Positions 17,709-26,387 are shown, counted from the stretch's first letter. The stretch is DNA of 56,103 nt from Saccharothrix coeruleofusca (GCF_014648515.1 NZ_BMRG01000001.1:454516-510618); one strand, 5' to 3'. The notes: generated by a model not told the origin, from the sequence alone. Numbers and translations: made by a program.

Positions 17709-20174
17709 TCAGGGGCGCAGACCCCGCAGGCACTCCAGCAGGTCCTCCATGGCGAACACCGTCTTGTCCAGGTGCGGGTTGCCGGTGCTCGGCCGCACCT
17801 TGACCACCTGCGGGTCGTGGTCGCTGGCCTGGTCGGCGAACTCGGCGTTGATGTGCACCACGTCGTACCGGTACCGCGTCATGTTCGAGCTGATCAGGAT
17901 GTGGTCGAGGGTCTGCGAGTTGCCCTCGTGCACGTAGCTGTACCGCTCGTTCGGGGGCAGTGTGCTGATCAGGTCGACGATGGTGCCGCCCGAGGTCAGC
18001 GTGCCCAGCGCGGGCGAGAACTGGTAGTCGTTGATGTCACCGGCGAGCACCACGTTCGCGCCCCGGTCGACCGACTTCACCTGGTCCACGAACGCCTTCA
18101 GCGCGGCGGCCTGCTGACCCCGCTGGACCTCGGAGCCGCGCACCGGGGCCTGGTAGCGGCCGTGCATGGCCTGGTCGCCCCCCTTGGAGTTGAAGTGGTT
18201 GGCCACCACGAACACGGTCCGGCCGCGGAAGGTGAACTCGCCCGCCAGCGGCTTGCGGCTGTTCTCCCACGCCGGGTTGGCCGGGTCGACGCGGCCGGGC
18301 GAGACCGACAGCGCCGCGCGCCCGCCCCGCTTGACCACCGAGACCGGCGTGGTGGCGTCGCCGCCGGGCCGGTCCACGAACGACACGCGGGCCGGGTTGA
18401 ACAGGAACGCCACCCGGATGTTGCCGCCCGGCTCGCCGCCGTCGGCCTTGTTCCTCGGGTCGATCTGCCGCCACTGGTAGCGCGGGCCGCCCGCGGCGGC
18501 GATGGCCGCGGTGAACCTGGCGTAGGTCTGGTCAGCGGCCACCGTGCCGTCGTCGGTCGCGCCGTTGTTGTCCTGGATCTCCTCCAGCACCACCACGTCC
18601 GGGCCGGCCAGGTTGGTCACCACGGCCGAGGCGAGCCGGTCGAACTTGGCCTGCTGGTCGGCCGGGGACAGGTTCTCGACGTTGTAGGTCGCCACGGACA
18701 GCTCGAACTGCCGGGTCGCGTCGGTCTTCTCCGGCGCGATGCCGCCGGGCACGTGCTCGCCCACGGACTTGGCCGCCAGGGTGTAGCCACCGAAGTCGGT
18801 GTACTCGATGTTGCCCACGGTCGCGCCGCGCCACACGTCGCCCACGTTGCTCTTCGGCGGCGTGGCGCTGCCCGGCTTGACCTTGATGCGGCCGTTGTTG
18901 GGCTGGTCGTAGCCGAGGTAGACGGTGCCGCCGCGCGGGGTCGGGTTCTGCGCGGGCTTGGTCGTGACGAAGGTCTCGCCGTAGCCGTTGGTCGGGCCGA
19001 CCACGCGCAGGTCGTCGGCCCGCACCGCCATGCCCTCGCGGGACTCCAGCCAGTCCAGCGCGTAGGTGGCCGGGTCCAGGGGCAGGCCCTCGATGTCGCC
19101 GCCGGAGCCCGCGGTGGGCAGGTAGCCGTCGGGCAGCGCGATGACCTCGGGCTCGGGCAGCGGGTTGCCGCTGGAGAGCACGGTCACCGTGGCGGAGGTG
19201 AGCTCGGTGAGCGTCTGGTTGGAGTTGCTCGCCGCGCTGCCGCCCGGTCGGTACTCCGCGACCGTGCCGCTGACCAGCACGGAGTCGCCCGGCTGCACGG
19301 TCGGGGCGAGGCCCGCGGTGTAGACGAACAGGCCCTCGCTGGTGCGCGGGTCGGTGTCGGGGGCGGTGTCCTGGAACCAGAAGCCGCGGTCGCCGGTGGC
19401 GCGGGTGGCGGTGACCACGCCGGGCACGCCGGTGACCTTCTGGCCCAGCAGCGGCGAGACGCGCGTGGTGCCCTGGATGTCGCGGATGCGCTTGTCACCG
19501 GGCTCCGGGTCGGGCTCGGGGTCCGGCTCCTGGCCGCCCGCGCCCTCGCCCTTGGCGTTGACCGGCGTCGGCGCGCCCACGGTGAAGTCCGCGGCGTTGT
19601 CGTCGGTGTCGGCGAGCTGGGGGCGCGCGGCGGAGGTGGTGCTGCTCAGGTTCCCGGTCGCCGTGCCTTCGCGCACCACCGTGGCCGAGCCGTAGCCGAC
19701 CAGGTCCCGCACGCGCTCGTCGGCGGCGCAGTCGGCGGCGGTCTTGCAGGTCAGCGGCGTGGTGGCGGTGACGAGCGCGACCGTGCCGCCCGAGCCCGCC
19801 ATGGCGATCGAGCCGGTGGCGTCGGGAGCGGGCAGCTCGACCGTGCCGCCCGAGCCCTTGGCCTGGGCGACCAGGAACCGCCCGCCCGAGGCGATGGCCC
19901 CGCTCAGCGGCGTGACCTGCCACTGGCTGGCCGCGCTGGCGCTCGCGGGCAGGTACTGCACGCTCCACCCGTCGACCGCGACCGGCGCGGACCCCCGGTT
20001 GGCCAGCTCGACGAAGTCCTGGGTCAGCGTGGCCCCGGAGTTGCCCCCGCCGCCGTACACCTCGGCGATCAGGGCGTCCGTGCTGGGCGCCGCGACGGCG
20101 GGCACGGCCAGGGCGAGCGAGGCGGCGGTCGCGGCGGTGGCCGCTATGCCTGCGCGGAGCGGGGTTGGTCTCAC
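17709..20174 (-). CDS. Secreted ExeM/NucH-like extracellular endonuclease with lamin-tail domain
   Basis: 821 residues. Sec signal peptide (MRPTPLRAGIAATAATAASL, cleaved after AVAA). Residues ~30-150 form a lamin-tail domain (TQDFVELANRGSAPVAVDGW). A Glu/Pro/Asp-rich linker (GGQEPDPEPDPEPGDKR) leads to an OB-like region and then, from about 485, an endonuclease/exonuclease/phosphatase domain with VATYNVENLSPADQ, VVVLEEIQDNNG, VANHFNSKGGDQ, VVLAGDINDYQ and the catalytic ASDHDPQVVKV. Such enzymes degrade extracellular DNA for biofilm turnover or phosphate scavenging. GGAGGA precedes the GTG start by 5 bases. No C-terminal sortase or membrane anchor is seen, so it is released. An SOS box lies about 100 bases upstream, but its -10 partner points the other way. 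Confidence 0.9.
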   Translation of the reverse strand: MRPTPLRAGIAATAATAASLALAVPAVAAPSTDALIAEVYGGGGNSGATLTQDFVELANRGSAPVAVDGWSVQYLPASASAASQWQVTPLSGAIASGGRFLVAQAKGSGGTVELPAPDATGSIAMAGSGGTVALVTATTPLTCKTAADCAADERVRDLVGYGSATVVREGTATGNLSSTTSAARPQLADTDDNAADFTVGAPTPVNAKGEGAGGQEPDPEPDPEPGDKRIRDIQGTTRVSPLLGQKVTGVPGVVTATRATGDRGFWFQDTAPDTDPRTSEGLFVYTAGLAPTVQPGDSVLVSGTVAEYRPGGSAASNSNQTLTELTSATVTVLSSGNPLPEPEVIALPDGYLPTAGSGGDIEGLPLDPATYALDWLESREGMAVRADDLRVVGPTNGYGETFVTTKPAQNPTPRGGTVYLGYDQPNNGRIKVKPGSATPPKSNVGDVWRGATVGNIEYTDFGGYTLAAKSVGEHVPGGIAPEKTDATRQFELSVATYNVENLSPADQQAKFDRLASAVVTNLAGPDVVVLEEIQDNNGATDDGTVAADQTYARFTAAIAAAGGPRYQWRQIDPRNKADGGEPGGNIRVAFLFNPARVSFVDRPGGDATTPVSVVKRGGRAALSVSPGRVDPANPAWENSRKPLAGEFTFRGRTVFVVANHFNSKGGDQAMHGRYQAPVRGSEVQRGQQAAALKAFVDQVKSVDRGANVVLAGDINDYQFSPALGTLTSGGTIVDLISTLPPNERYSYVHEGNSQTLDHILISSNMTRYRYDVVHINAEFADQASDHDPQVVKVRPSTGNPHLDKTVFAMEDLLECLRGLRP

Positions 20175-20269
20175 GGATTCCTCCGGTCATTGGCGGGTCC
20201 GCCGATCCTCCCTGGATCGAGTGAACGACGGAAGACGCCGTGACCAACGATTGACTGCGCCGAAATCAC

Positions 20270-20285
20270 TCGAACGTGTGTTCGA
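20270..20285 (+). promoter_or_regulatory. LexA (SOS) box
   Basis: TCGAACGTGTGTTCGA is an exact match to the gram-positive/actinobacterial SOS consensus CGAACRNRYGTTCG with the flanking T and A that complete the palindrome. A TAnnnT box (TAGGGT, 20294-20299) follows 8 bases later on the plus strand, so LexA bound here would cover the -35 region of a rightward promoter. The first rightward gene is the secreted NTF2-like protein at 20475. Control of the leftward nuclease is also possible. Confidence 0.75.
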
Positions 20286-20398
20286 TGATGGTGTAGGGTC
20301 GTCGGTGAGAGCGCCGGCCGGTGGTCCCCTCCCAGGCACCGGTCGGCGTCCTTCCTCTCCGGTGCCGAACGCGGGTGCCCAGCGCCCGCCGCAGGCTG

Positions 20399-20419
20399 CC
20401 AGGGTGCGATGCACCCTGG
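20399..20419 (+). promoter_or_regulatory. Leader hairpin between SOS box and NTF2-like gene
   Basis: CCAGGGTGC and GCACCCTGG pair perfectly around a GAT loop. The hairpin lies in the putative 5' leader, 56 bases before the start codon, and is followed by a pyrimidine-rich stretch rather than a U-run. It could be an attenuator or simply stabilise the transcript. Confidence 0.35.
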
Positions 20420-20474
20420 TTCCCCCACCACCACCGGCCGATCGTCGAAGGTGACACGACGAGAGGAGCCGGTG

Positions 20475-20957
20475 ATGGCACCGCACACCAGGCGCGGGTT
20501 CGGCGCGATCGCCCTCACCGCGGGCGGTCTGGCGCTGGCGGGCGCCCCCGCGCAGGCGAGTCCGGGACGGCGGGACAACAAGGCGATCGTGCTCGAAGCC
20601 GTCGCGCGGCAGAACAGCGGCGGCAGCTTCTACGACTTCCTGCACCCCCGGGTGCGGTGGACGATCGTCAACGGTCGCACCTACCGCGACAAGCAGGAGT
20701 TCCTGGTGGAGGGCGCGGCCCCGATCCTCGACCGCCTGCGGACGGTCCTGCGCATGACGCCCACCTCCCTGCTGGAGGAGGGGGACACCGTCGCCTACCA
20801 GTTCACCGCCGACGCGACCGCCCTGGACGGGCAGCCGTACCACAACGACTACTGCTGGTTGCTCACCTTCCGCCGGGGCCTCATCGTGCGGGCGCACGCC
20901 TACCTGGACATGGTCGCGGTCCGCGAACTGATCGACCGGGTGCCACTACCCGCGTGA
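20475..20957 (+). CDS. Exported NTF2/SnoaL-like protein (Tat-type signal)
   Basis: 160 residues. N-terminus MAPHTRRGFGAIALTAGGLA followed by LAGAPAQA is a twin-arginine-like signal peptide with an AxA cleavage site. The rest (NKAIVLEAVARQNSGGSFYD, VRWTIVNGRTYRDKQEFLVE, YHNDYCWLLTFRRGLIVRAH) follows the SnoaL/NTF2-like cone fold, a small ligand-binding or isomerase-type pocket. No catalytic assignment is possible. GGAG lies 6 bases before the ATG; the GTG directly before it is an alternative. The upstream SOS box suggests DNA-damage induction, which would be unusual for this family. Confidence 0.75.
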   Translation: MAPHTRRGFGAIALTAGGLALAGAPAQASPGRRDNKAIVLEAVARQNSGGSFYDFLHPRVRWTIVNGRTYRDKQEFLVEGAAPILDRLRTVLRMTPTSLLEEGDTVAYQFTADATALDGQPYHNDYCWLLTFRRGLIVRAHAYLDMVAVRELIDRVPLPA

Positions 20958-21064
20958 CGGGGACGTCCCCCATCCACTCTTGCCCCTGACACCGACGTCA
21001 GGTCCTACCGTGCCCGTGCCGAGCCGATCCGGCTCCGCAGCGGACACGGAGGACGGGAACAACC

Positions 21065-21388
21065 ATGGATTCGCCACAGGGCAGGACCGCCGTCATCGTC
21101 GCGGGCCGGGTGTTCGTCCCCGCCGAAGACGTCGAAGCGTTCATCGCCGAGGCGCGGGCGACGTACCCGGTCGCCGCGGCGAACCCCGGCAACGTGCTGA
21201 TCTCGTTCAGCGTGGAGGACGCGGCGGCCGGAGCCGTCACCGTGCTGGAGCAGTGGACCTCGCAGGAGGCGCTCGACCGGCACCTGGCCACCCCGGAGGT
21301 CCAGGCGATCTTCGCCAAGTGGGGTCCGCGGATGCGCAACGAGGTGCGCGAGTTCGACGCCCTCGACGAACGCGACCCCCGCGCCTGA
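21065..21388 (+). CDS. ABM-domain (YgiN-like) putative monooxygenase
   Basis: 107 residues, the usual size. The ferredoxin-like alpha/beta pattern is recognisable: VIVAGRVFVPAEDVEAFIAE, PGNVLISFSVEDAA, VTVLEQWTSQEALDRHLATP, then FAKWGPRMRN. Family members are dimers that oxygenate quinols or polyketide intermediates or merely bind small aromatics. The substrate is unknown. It stands alone between the NTF2-like gene and the TetR cluster. Confidence 0.75.
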   Translation: MDSPQGRTAVIVAGRVFVPAEDVEAFIAEARATYPVAAANPGNVLISFSVEDAAAGAVTVLEQWTSQEALDRHLATPEVQAIFAKWGPRMRNEVREFDALDERDPRA

Positions 21389-21480
21389 GCACCCACGCGC
21401 TCGGGCAACGGCGGTTACGCCCGCGTGCGGCGCCCACCGGTACGGGTGCGGTAGACCCCCGTCCCGGACAGGAGTCGGAG

Positions 21481-21723
21481 GTGACCGTGAGCGTTTCCAT
21501 GACGCCCGAGGAGAAGGTCGCCCGCCGAGCCGCCGAAGTGCCGCTTCCCCCGCCGTCACCCGCCACTCCTCGCCCTCACCCTGTTCGCCCAAGTGCCGGA
21601 ACCCAGGGCTGGCCCCACTGGCGCAGACGCCACCGCACCGCGCCGAACAAGCCCACCACCAGCGAGGACAGGCACAACACCACGAACTGCGGCTGTGGAG
21701 CGCTAAGGGTCCAGCTTGAGTGA
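21481..21723 (+). CDS. Possible small or truncated ORF
   Basis: A GTG preceded by AGGAG opens an 80-codon frame beginning VTVSVSMTPEEKVARRAAEV, which looks like the N-terminus of a real protein for about 20 residues. It then becomes Pro/Arg-rich with no family resemblance and runs into the 3' end of the convergent TetR gene. I think it is more likely the surviving start of a truncated gene than a functional protein. The opposite strand of the same stretch contains an unrelated hydrophobic fragment (FVVLCLSSLVVGLFGAVRW), also without a clear start. Confidence 0.25.
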   Translation: MTVSVSMTPEEKVARRAAEVPLPPPSPATPRPHPVRPSAGTQGWPHWRRRHRTAPNKPTTSEDRHNTTNCGCGALRVQLE

Positions 21724-22308
21724 GCCGTGGCCGACGTTGGTGCTGTCGGCGATGGCCCGGATCAGGTGCAGCAGCGCGTTGTGGAGTTCGTCGGTCATGC
21801 GGTTCTCGGCGACGCCGCGGAGGAACACGAGGTTGATGCCCCTGATCGCGGCTCGCCCCGCGGCTCCGAGCAGGTCGTCGCGATCGGCTCCCTCGAGGGG
21901 GAAGTCGGTCACGGGGGTCCGTTGCGAGACCTCGGCCTCCGCCATGGCGACCACGCCGGGGTTGGCCAGGGCCACGGCGCGGGTGAGCGCGGCTTCCTCC
22001 CGGTCGACGTTGTCGCGCAGGTCGTGCCACCACCTGTCCACCAGACCGATGAAGTCCAGGCCGGGCTCCTCCTGGTGTATCGCGATGAGCCGCCGCTCGA
22101 TGGACGCCGGCCACTCGGTGATGAAGTCGAGCTTCGACGGGAAGTAGCCCGTCACGGTCCGTGGCGCGACTTCGGCCGCCTCGGCGATGTCGGCGATCGT
22201 GGTCCGCTCGTACCCGCGTTCGGTGAACAGGCGCAGGGCTGTGTGCAGGATCAGCCGCCGTCGTCGCGCTTTGGACCGTTCCCGAAGCCCCGGACCGTCA
22301 CTGGTCAC
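21703..22308 (-). CDS. TetR family transcriptional regulator
   Basis: 201 residues. N-terminal TetR HTH: ARRRRLILHTALRLFTERGY, then TIADIAEAAEVAPRTVTGYF with the usual FPSK following helix 3. The C-terminal ligand domain is divergent (EEPGLDFIGLVDRWWHDL). The gene starts with a GTG at 22308 and is transcribed away from the alpha/beta hydrolase gene at 22492. A 16-bp perfect palindrome lies between them. The arrangement suggests the repressor controls itself and the hydrolase, with a ligand that may be the enzyme's substrate. Confidence 0.88.
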   Translation of the reverse strand: MTSDGPGLRERSKARRRRLILHTALRLFTERGYERTTIADIAEAAEVAPRTVTGYFPSKLDFITEWPASIERRLIAIHQEEPGLDFIGLVDRWWHDLRDNVDREEAALTRAVALANPGVVAMAEAEVSQRTPVTDFPLEGADRDDLLGAAGRAAIRGINLVFLRGVAENRMTDELHNALLHLIRAIADSTNVGHGSLKLDP

Positions 22309-22393
22309 CGCAACTCTCCCGCACTCCGTCGATCACCGCCTGTGCACACCTCAGCGTACTGCACCCAAGGCAAAAATGCCTCCTTGCGCAAAC

Positions 22394-22409
22394 TTGCCAC
22401 GCATGGCAA
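22394..22409. promoter_or_regulatory. Candidate TetR operator
   Basis: TTGCCA-CGCA-TGGCAA is a perfect 16-bp palindrome, and a further half-site TTTTGCCA lies 2 bases to its right. A second small palindrome AGGCA-AAAA-TGCCT lies at 22368-22381. All are in the 183-base intergenic space between the divergent TetR and hydrolase genes. This stretch is visibly less GC-rich than its surroundings. Assignment to the adjacent TetR is by position. Confidence 0.55.
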
Positions 22410-22491
22410 TCTTTTGCCAGGCGGTCGAAGTCGATCACCACCGAGTCCGGGAGCAACGGCTTCCCGGACGAACGGCCTGAGAGGCACAACC

Positions 22492-23460
22492 ATGAGCATG
22501 TCCTACGCAGACGCCGCCGGCTTCCCGGTCAGCGAGCCCACCCCCATCCTCAGCTACAGCCCCTTCACGCTCGAGGTGCCGGGCAGGCCCGTGCCGCTGG
22601 AGATCAAGATCTCGGCCCCCGTGACCGGGACCGACCTGCCGGTGATGCTGCTCTCGCACGGGCACGGCATGGCCAACTTCATCTCCTCGCTGCGCGGTTA
22701 CGGCCCCGTCGCGGACTTCTGGGCCGCTCACGGGTTCGTCGTCATCCAGCCGACGCACCTGGACTCCACGGTGCTCGGGCTGCGCGAGCAGGACCTGCCC
22801 GACGCGCCGCTGTTCTGGCGCGACCGCGCCGTCGACATGCACACCGTCCTCGATCACCTGGAGGAGGTCCTCGCCGCGGTTCCGGGGCTGCCGGGCCGTG
22901 TCGACACCGAGAAGGTGGCCGCGGTCGGGCACTCGGCCGGTGGCCACACGGTCTCGCTGCTGCTGGGCTCGCAGGTGAGCGACCCGAACGACCCCAGGGA
23001 GAAGGACCTCTCCGATCCCCGCGTCAAGGCGGGCGTCGTGATCGGCGGACCGGGCATCGCCGACGAGCACTTCTCGTCGTGGGCCGCCGAGAACTACCCG
23101 ATGATGAAGTACATCGACTTCGGGCAGATGACCGGCACCGCGCTGGTCGTCGCGGGCGACGAGGACCTGAACCTCAACTTCTCCTCCCGGCTCAGCTACC
23201 GCTGGGACGCCTACACCCACAGCCCCGGCGGGAACAAGACGCTGCTGACCTTCCTGGGCGCGGGGCACCTGTTCGGCGGGATCTCCGGCTACGACGCCGC
23301 GGAAACCTCCGACGAGAACCCCGAACGGGTTGCCGCGGTGCGCGCGATGGTGTGGGCCTACCTGCGTTCCCAGCTGTTCCCCGGCGACACGTCCTGGGAC
23401 CTCGCCGTGAAAGCCCTGGAAGCGCAGGAGACGCCCCTGGCGAAGGTCGAAACCAAGTAG
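22492..23460 (+). CDS. Alpha/beta hydrolase
   Basis: 322 residues, no signal peptide. Catalytic nucleophile in GHSAGG (Ser148), an oxyanion-region SHGHGM (55-60), an acid candidate in VVAGDEDLNL and the catalytic His candidate in FLGAGHLFGG. The layout resembles the chlorophyllase/dienelactone-hydrolase-like and platelet-activating-factor acetylhydrolase-like families, often esterases. Two ATG codons (22492, 22498) are possible starts. It is divergent from a TetR repressor, a typical arrangement for an inducible esterase. Confidence 0.85.
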   Translation: MSMSYADAAGFPVSEPTPILSYSPFTLEVPGRPVPLEIKISAPVTGTDLPVMLLSHGHGMANFISSLRGYGPVADFWAAHGFVVIQPTHLDSTVLGLREQDLPDAPLFWRDRAVDMHTVLDHLEEVLAAVPGLPGRVDTEKVAAVGHSAGGHTVSLLLGSQVSDPNDPREKDLSDPRVKAGVVIGGPGIADEHFSSWAAENYPMMKYIDFGQMTGTALVVAGDEDLNLNFSSRLSYRWDAYTHSPGGNKTLLTFLGAGHLFGGISGYDAAETSDENPERVAAVRAMVWAYLRSQLFPGDTSWDLAVKALEAQETPLAKVETK

Positions 23461-23681
23461 CCCGCGACGTGCGGCTCCTCGTCGCTCGGCAGAACGACGT
23501 GTGAGCCGCGCTCACCACCGCGGTCGCGGGTGGTGGCCGCGGTGGAGTCCGGCCGGGTCGAGGGCCATCGGCATCCCGACCCGGCCGAGCTGACCAATGC
23601 GGAGGACCGGAGCACCCCGTTCGCGGCGACGGCCGGCCACACGCCCGAGGAGCTGCTGGTCGGCGGCCCGTTGTGGCCCCG

Positions 23682-24806
23682 TCAGGCGGTGATGCGCCGA
23701 CGCAACGCCGTGAGTCGATCCGTCGCCCGCGTGGACCGCACGTCGCTCAGCACCGCCTCCGCTCGCCCCACCAGGTCCCGCGCCTCGTCCAACCGATCGG
23801 TCTTCGCGTAGAGCGCCGCCAGGTCGATCATCCGTCCCGCCTTCCCGCGCAGCCGGTCCGCTCCCATGCGCGGGATGAGGTCCTCGAAGCGGCGGATCGC
23901 CTCACCGTCCTCACCCGCCGACATCAGGGCGAGGGTGATGATCGAGTCCATGTGCTCGGTGGTGAGGAAGTGCGCCCACGCGGGTCGGTCGCTGTCGCGT
24001 TGGGCGAGCTTCTCCGCCAGGGTGATGTGGCGAAGCGCGTCGCCACGCGCACCGGTCCGCGCGAGGTGCCCGGCCAGGCTCGCGTGCAGGTTCGCGCGCT
24101 CCAAGCCGCAGACCCGCCGGTCCGACAGCGCGACCTCGACCAGGTGGACGGCTTCGCCGGGGAGTGCGTCGCCGACCTGGGCGGCCATGTTCAGCAGCAC
24201 GTGCGCGCGGAGGTCCGGATCAGCGCCCTTGTCCGCGGTGCGGAGCGCGAGCGCGGACAGCCTGTGCGCGCAACGGGTCCGGCCGGAGTCGAAGTACGTC
24301 CACGCGGTCCGGTCCGCGAGCGCGCCCACCGCTTCGCACAGCTCCACCCGAGTGTCGGCGCGCATCGAGGCGTCCAAGAGGCTGACCGCCCACCGGAGCG
24401 CGCCGCCGGACACGTGCGCGGCGACCTCACCGCCGTACCGGAGGTCCATCGTCGTGCAGACCGTCGCGGCCTGCCGCACGGCTTCGACCTCCGACCGGCC
24501 GACCTGTCTCGGCACGTCGGGCGCACCGAGGCCGTCGAGCAGTCGGGCCAGCGGGTCGGGGGTGGTGGTTCCGGCGAGCACCGCGGTGGCTGCCGCCAAC
24601 AGCTCACGCCTGTTCACGTCCTCACCCAACCCCTGTGCGCCGAGCGCACGCTCGTAGGCCGCTACCAGTTCGGGTCTCGCTGCGCGCTGACCATTCTCCA
24701 CCATCCCGAGCAGCGATTTGCTGTAGTGAGTGCGTCGCGCCAGAACTCCCAAACTGACCCCTGCGGCCCGCCGGGCCGCCCGCAGTGCTCTCGCCGTTTC
24801 GAACAT
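23682..24806 (-). CDS. XRE family regulator with TPR-like C-terminus
   Basis: 374 residues. N-terminal Cro/CI HTH: LRAARRAAGVSLGVLARRTH, YSKSLLGMVENGQR. The rest is a helical repeat domain (for example AVSLLDASMRADTRVELCEA and LDEARDLVGRAEAVL) of the kind found in many actinobacterial XRE proteins. It is divergent from the Cys4 protein at 24979, with 172 bases between them, and is related in design to the second XRE regulator at 26557 (RTHYSKSLLGMVENG versus LTHYSEAYLSLIENG). A role in controlling the intervening genes is likely but unproven. Confidence 0.85.
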   Translation of the reverse strand: MFETARALRAARRAAGVSLGVLARRTHYSKSLLGMVENGQRAARPELVAAYERALGAQGLGEDVNRRELLAAATAVLAGTTTPDPLARLLDGLGAPDVPRQVGRSEVEAVRQAATVCTTMDLRYGGEVAAHVSGGALRWAVSLLDASMRADTRVELCEAVGALADRTAWTYFDSGRTRCAHRLSALALRTADKGADPDLRAHVLLNMAAQVGDALPGEAVHLVEVALSDRRVCGLERANLHASLAGHLARTGARGDALRHITLAEKLAQRDSDRPAWAHFLTTEHMDSIITLALMSAGEDGEAIRRFEDLIPRMGADRLRGKAGRMIDLAALYAKTDRLDEARDLVGRAEAVLSDVRSTRATDRLTALRRRITA

Positions 24807-24978
24807 GAAGACCGTCTCCCGCGCTGTGGACGGCTGTGGACCTCGGAACCGTTCCCATGGCGTTCCGCTGCGGTCACGCTACTCACAGGACATACGCCCT
24901 TGGAGCGGATCGAGATCTTTCCTCCGATGGGATTACCGATTCCGCTAGTGGAGTGAATCGCGCGGGAATGAGGGAGCC

Positions 24979-25491
24979 ATGACACCGCCTATCGTCAAGT
25001 CACCGGCTGAGAGGTTGATTTCCGACGTCCTCCGCAGCCGACTCGTCCAGCAGCTCATCAATGAGCACGCGGGAATGACGGGCGACGAAGCGACCCGCAT
25101 CGTGGATGCGACCACGGCGTTCCTGAAGGTGTGCGCCGATAACCCGAATGGCCACTTCCGGCCGAGCCGGCGAGTGGACCTCGGCTGGCACCAGTTCATC
25201 CTGAACACCACCGACTACGCGGAGTTCTGCGAGCGTGTGGCGGGTCGGTTCCTGCACCACGTGCCCGAGGAGTTCACCCCGCCACGTGCGGCGAAATCCG
25301 ACACCGCGAGGATGCTCGCACCTACGGTGAACGCGATGCGTGCCGCCGGCTTCACCGTCGACCCGGACCTGTGGGTCCTCACCGCGTCCGGCTCGTGCAC
25401 ACAGTGCCACTCGGGGTGCACCAGCTGCGGTCAAGGCGACGACGATGGTGCGGCTGCCCGTGAAGGCACGCCCGCAGGGGCGGGGCGCTAG
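24979..25491 (+). CDS. Glycine-rich-domain-like protein with C-terminal Cys4 cluster
   Basis: 170 residues. The segment VDLGWHQFILNTTDYAEFCE followed by RVAGRFLHHVPEE matches the core of the glycine-rich domain-containing protein-like family, known from plants and from many bacterial accessory clusters. Near the C-terminus Cys140, Cys143, Cys147 and Cys150 form a C-x2-C-x3-C-x2-C cluster, followed by an acidic GQGDDDG tail. This could bind zinc or an Fe-S centre, or be a modification site. The gene lies 20 bases before the kinase gene, probably in one transcript, and is divergent from an XRE regulator. No biochemical role is known to me. Confidence 0.7.
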   Translation: MTPPIVKSPAERLISDVLRSRLVQQLINEHAGMTGDEATRIVDATTAFLKVCADNPNGHFRPSRRVDLGWHQFILNTTDYAEFCERVAGRFLHHVPEEFTPPRAAKSDTARMLAPTVNAMRAAGFTVDPDLWVLTASGSCTQCHSGCTSCGQGDDDGAAAREGTPAGAGR

Positions 25492-25511
25492 CCCCAGAAC
25501 AGGAACAGGTG

Positions 25512-26387
25512 ATGACGTCCCGTCGTGATTGGCACGACGTGCCTGAAAGGGTGCGGCAAGCTGTGGAGCAACACACCGGCCCGGCGTCGGGCGCGAAGTC
25601 GCTGAGGGATGGTCGGAATTCCGAACTCGCCGTCACCCTCACCACGCCATCGGGATCGGTGTTCTGCAAAGGAATCACGACGGGCTCATCACTGTCGGCC
25701 ATGCACCGCAATGAGCTGGCGATCGGCTCCCACCTGCCCGACGACCTCGCTCCGCGCCTGCTGTGGCACGTCGAGGCGGACGGGTGGCTGGTCCTCGGGT
25801 TCGAGCACGTGACCGGCCACCACGCCGACCTGTCCCCCGGCTCGGCGGACCTCCTCGCGGTCGCCGACGCGGTAACCCGGATCAGGTCGGTACCGCCACC
25901 GCAGGCCCGACCGATGGCGAGCCAGTGGACGCGGGCGCTCAAGGTCGAACTCGACTTGCCCCTCTCGAACGACGCCGATCCGTGGTCCGCTGCCAACGCG
26001 GGGCTCATCGCCGAGTGGGCCGCGAAGGCACCTGATCAGCTGGATGGGAACCGCCTGGTCCACTCCGACCTCAACCCGGCGAACTTCCTGGTGGCCGACA
26101 CCGCGAAAGTGGTCGACTGGGCTTGGTGGCGCACCGGGGCGGCGTGGATCGACACCGCCTTGCTCGTCATCCGCCTCATCGCCGCCGGGCACCGACCCGA
26201 GGCGGCGGAGCAGTGGGCGTACCAGTCGCCGGACTTCGCCTCGACGCCACCTGACGCCGTGACGGCATTCGCCGCGTCGGTCCTCCGCCTCTGGGAACGC
26301 CGATTCGCGACCACAACGGCCACAGCCGCTGCTCGCGCGTGGACGCGGCACCGGATGAGCAGGCACCACGCCCTGGGCATCGGCTGA
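25512..26387 (+). CDS. Aminoglycoside phosphotransferase (APH)-family kinase
   Basis: 291 residues. The kinase-like fold is shown by the Brenner motif HSDLNPANFL (His184, Asp186, Asn191) and the metal-binding VVDWAWWRTG (Asp202). The N-lobe contains SELAVTLTTPSGSVFCKGIT with the probable ATP-contacting Lys53. Family members phosphorylate small molecules such as aminoglycosides, homoserine or choline. Linkage to the Cys4 protein and XRE regulators argues for an accessory role rather than plain antibiotic resistance. AGGAACAGG precedes the ATG; a GTG one codon upstream is possible. Confidence 0.8.
   Translation: MTSRRDWHDVPERVRQAVEQHTGPASGAKSLRDGRNSELAVTLTTPSGSVFCKGITTGSSLSAMHRNELAIGSHLPDDLAPRLLWHVEADGWLVLGFEHVTGHHADLSPGSADLLAVADAVTRIRSVPPPQARPMASQWTRALKVELDLPLSNDADPWSAANAGLIAEWAAKAPDQLDGNRLVHSDLNPANFLVADTAKVVDWAWWRTGAAWIDTALLVIRLIAAGHRPEAAEQWAYQSPDFASTPPDAVTAFAASVLRLWERRFATTTATAAARAWTRHRMSRHHALGIG

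Larger units (their letters stand above)
20175..20474. other. 300-base divergent regulatory region
   Basis: Separates the minus-strand nuclease from the plus-strand NTF2-like gene. It holds the nuclease ribosome binding site, a perfect LexA box at 20270-20285, a TAGGGT box at 20294-20299 downstream of it, and a long GC-rich leader with a perfect 9-bp hairpin at 20399-20419. No coding sequence is supported. Confidence 0.7.

Noticed and set aside
21540-21700. Minus-strand hydrophobic frame (FVVLCLSSLVVGLFGAVRW) downstream of the TetR gene
   Set aside because: It looks like one transmembrane helix, but has no ribosome site, a very short length and an overlapping opposite frame; probably a remnant or chance.
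23461-23681. Plus-strand frame after the alpha/beta hydrolase gene
   Set aside because: Starts without a ribosome site and runs into antisense of the XRE gene; no domain recognised.
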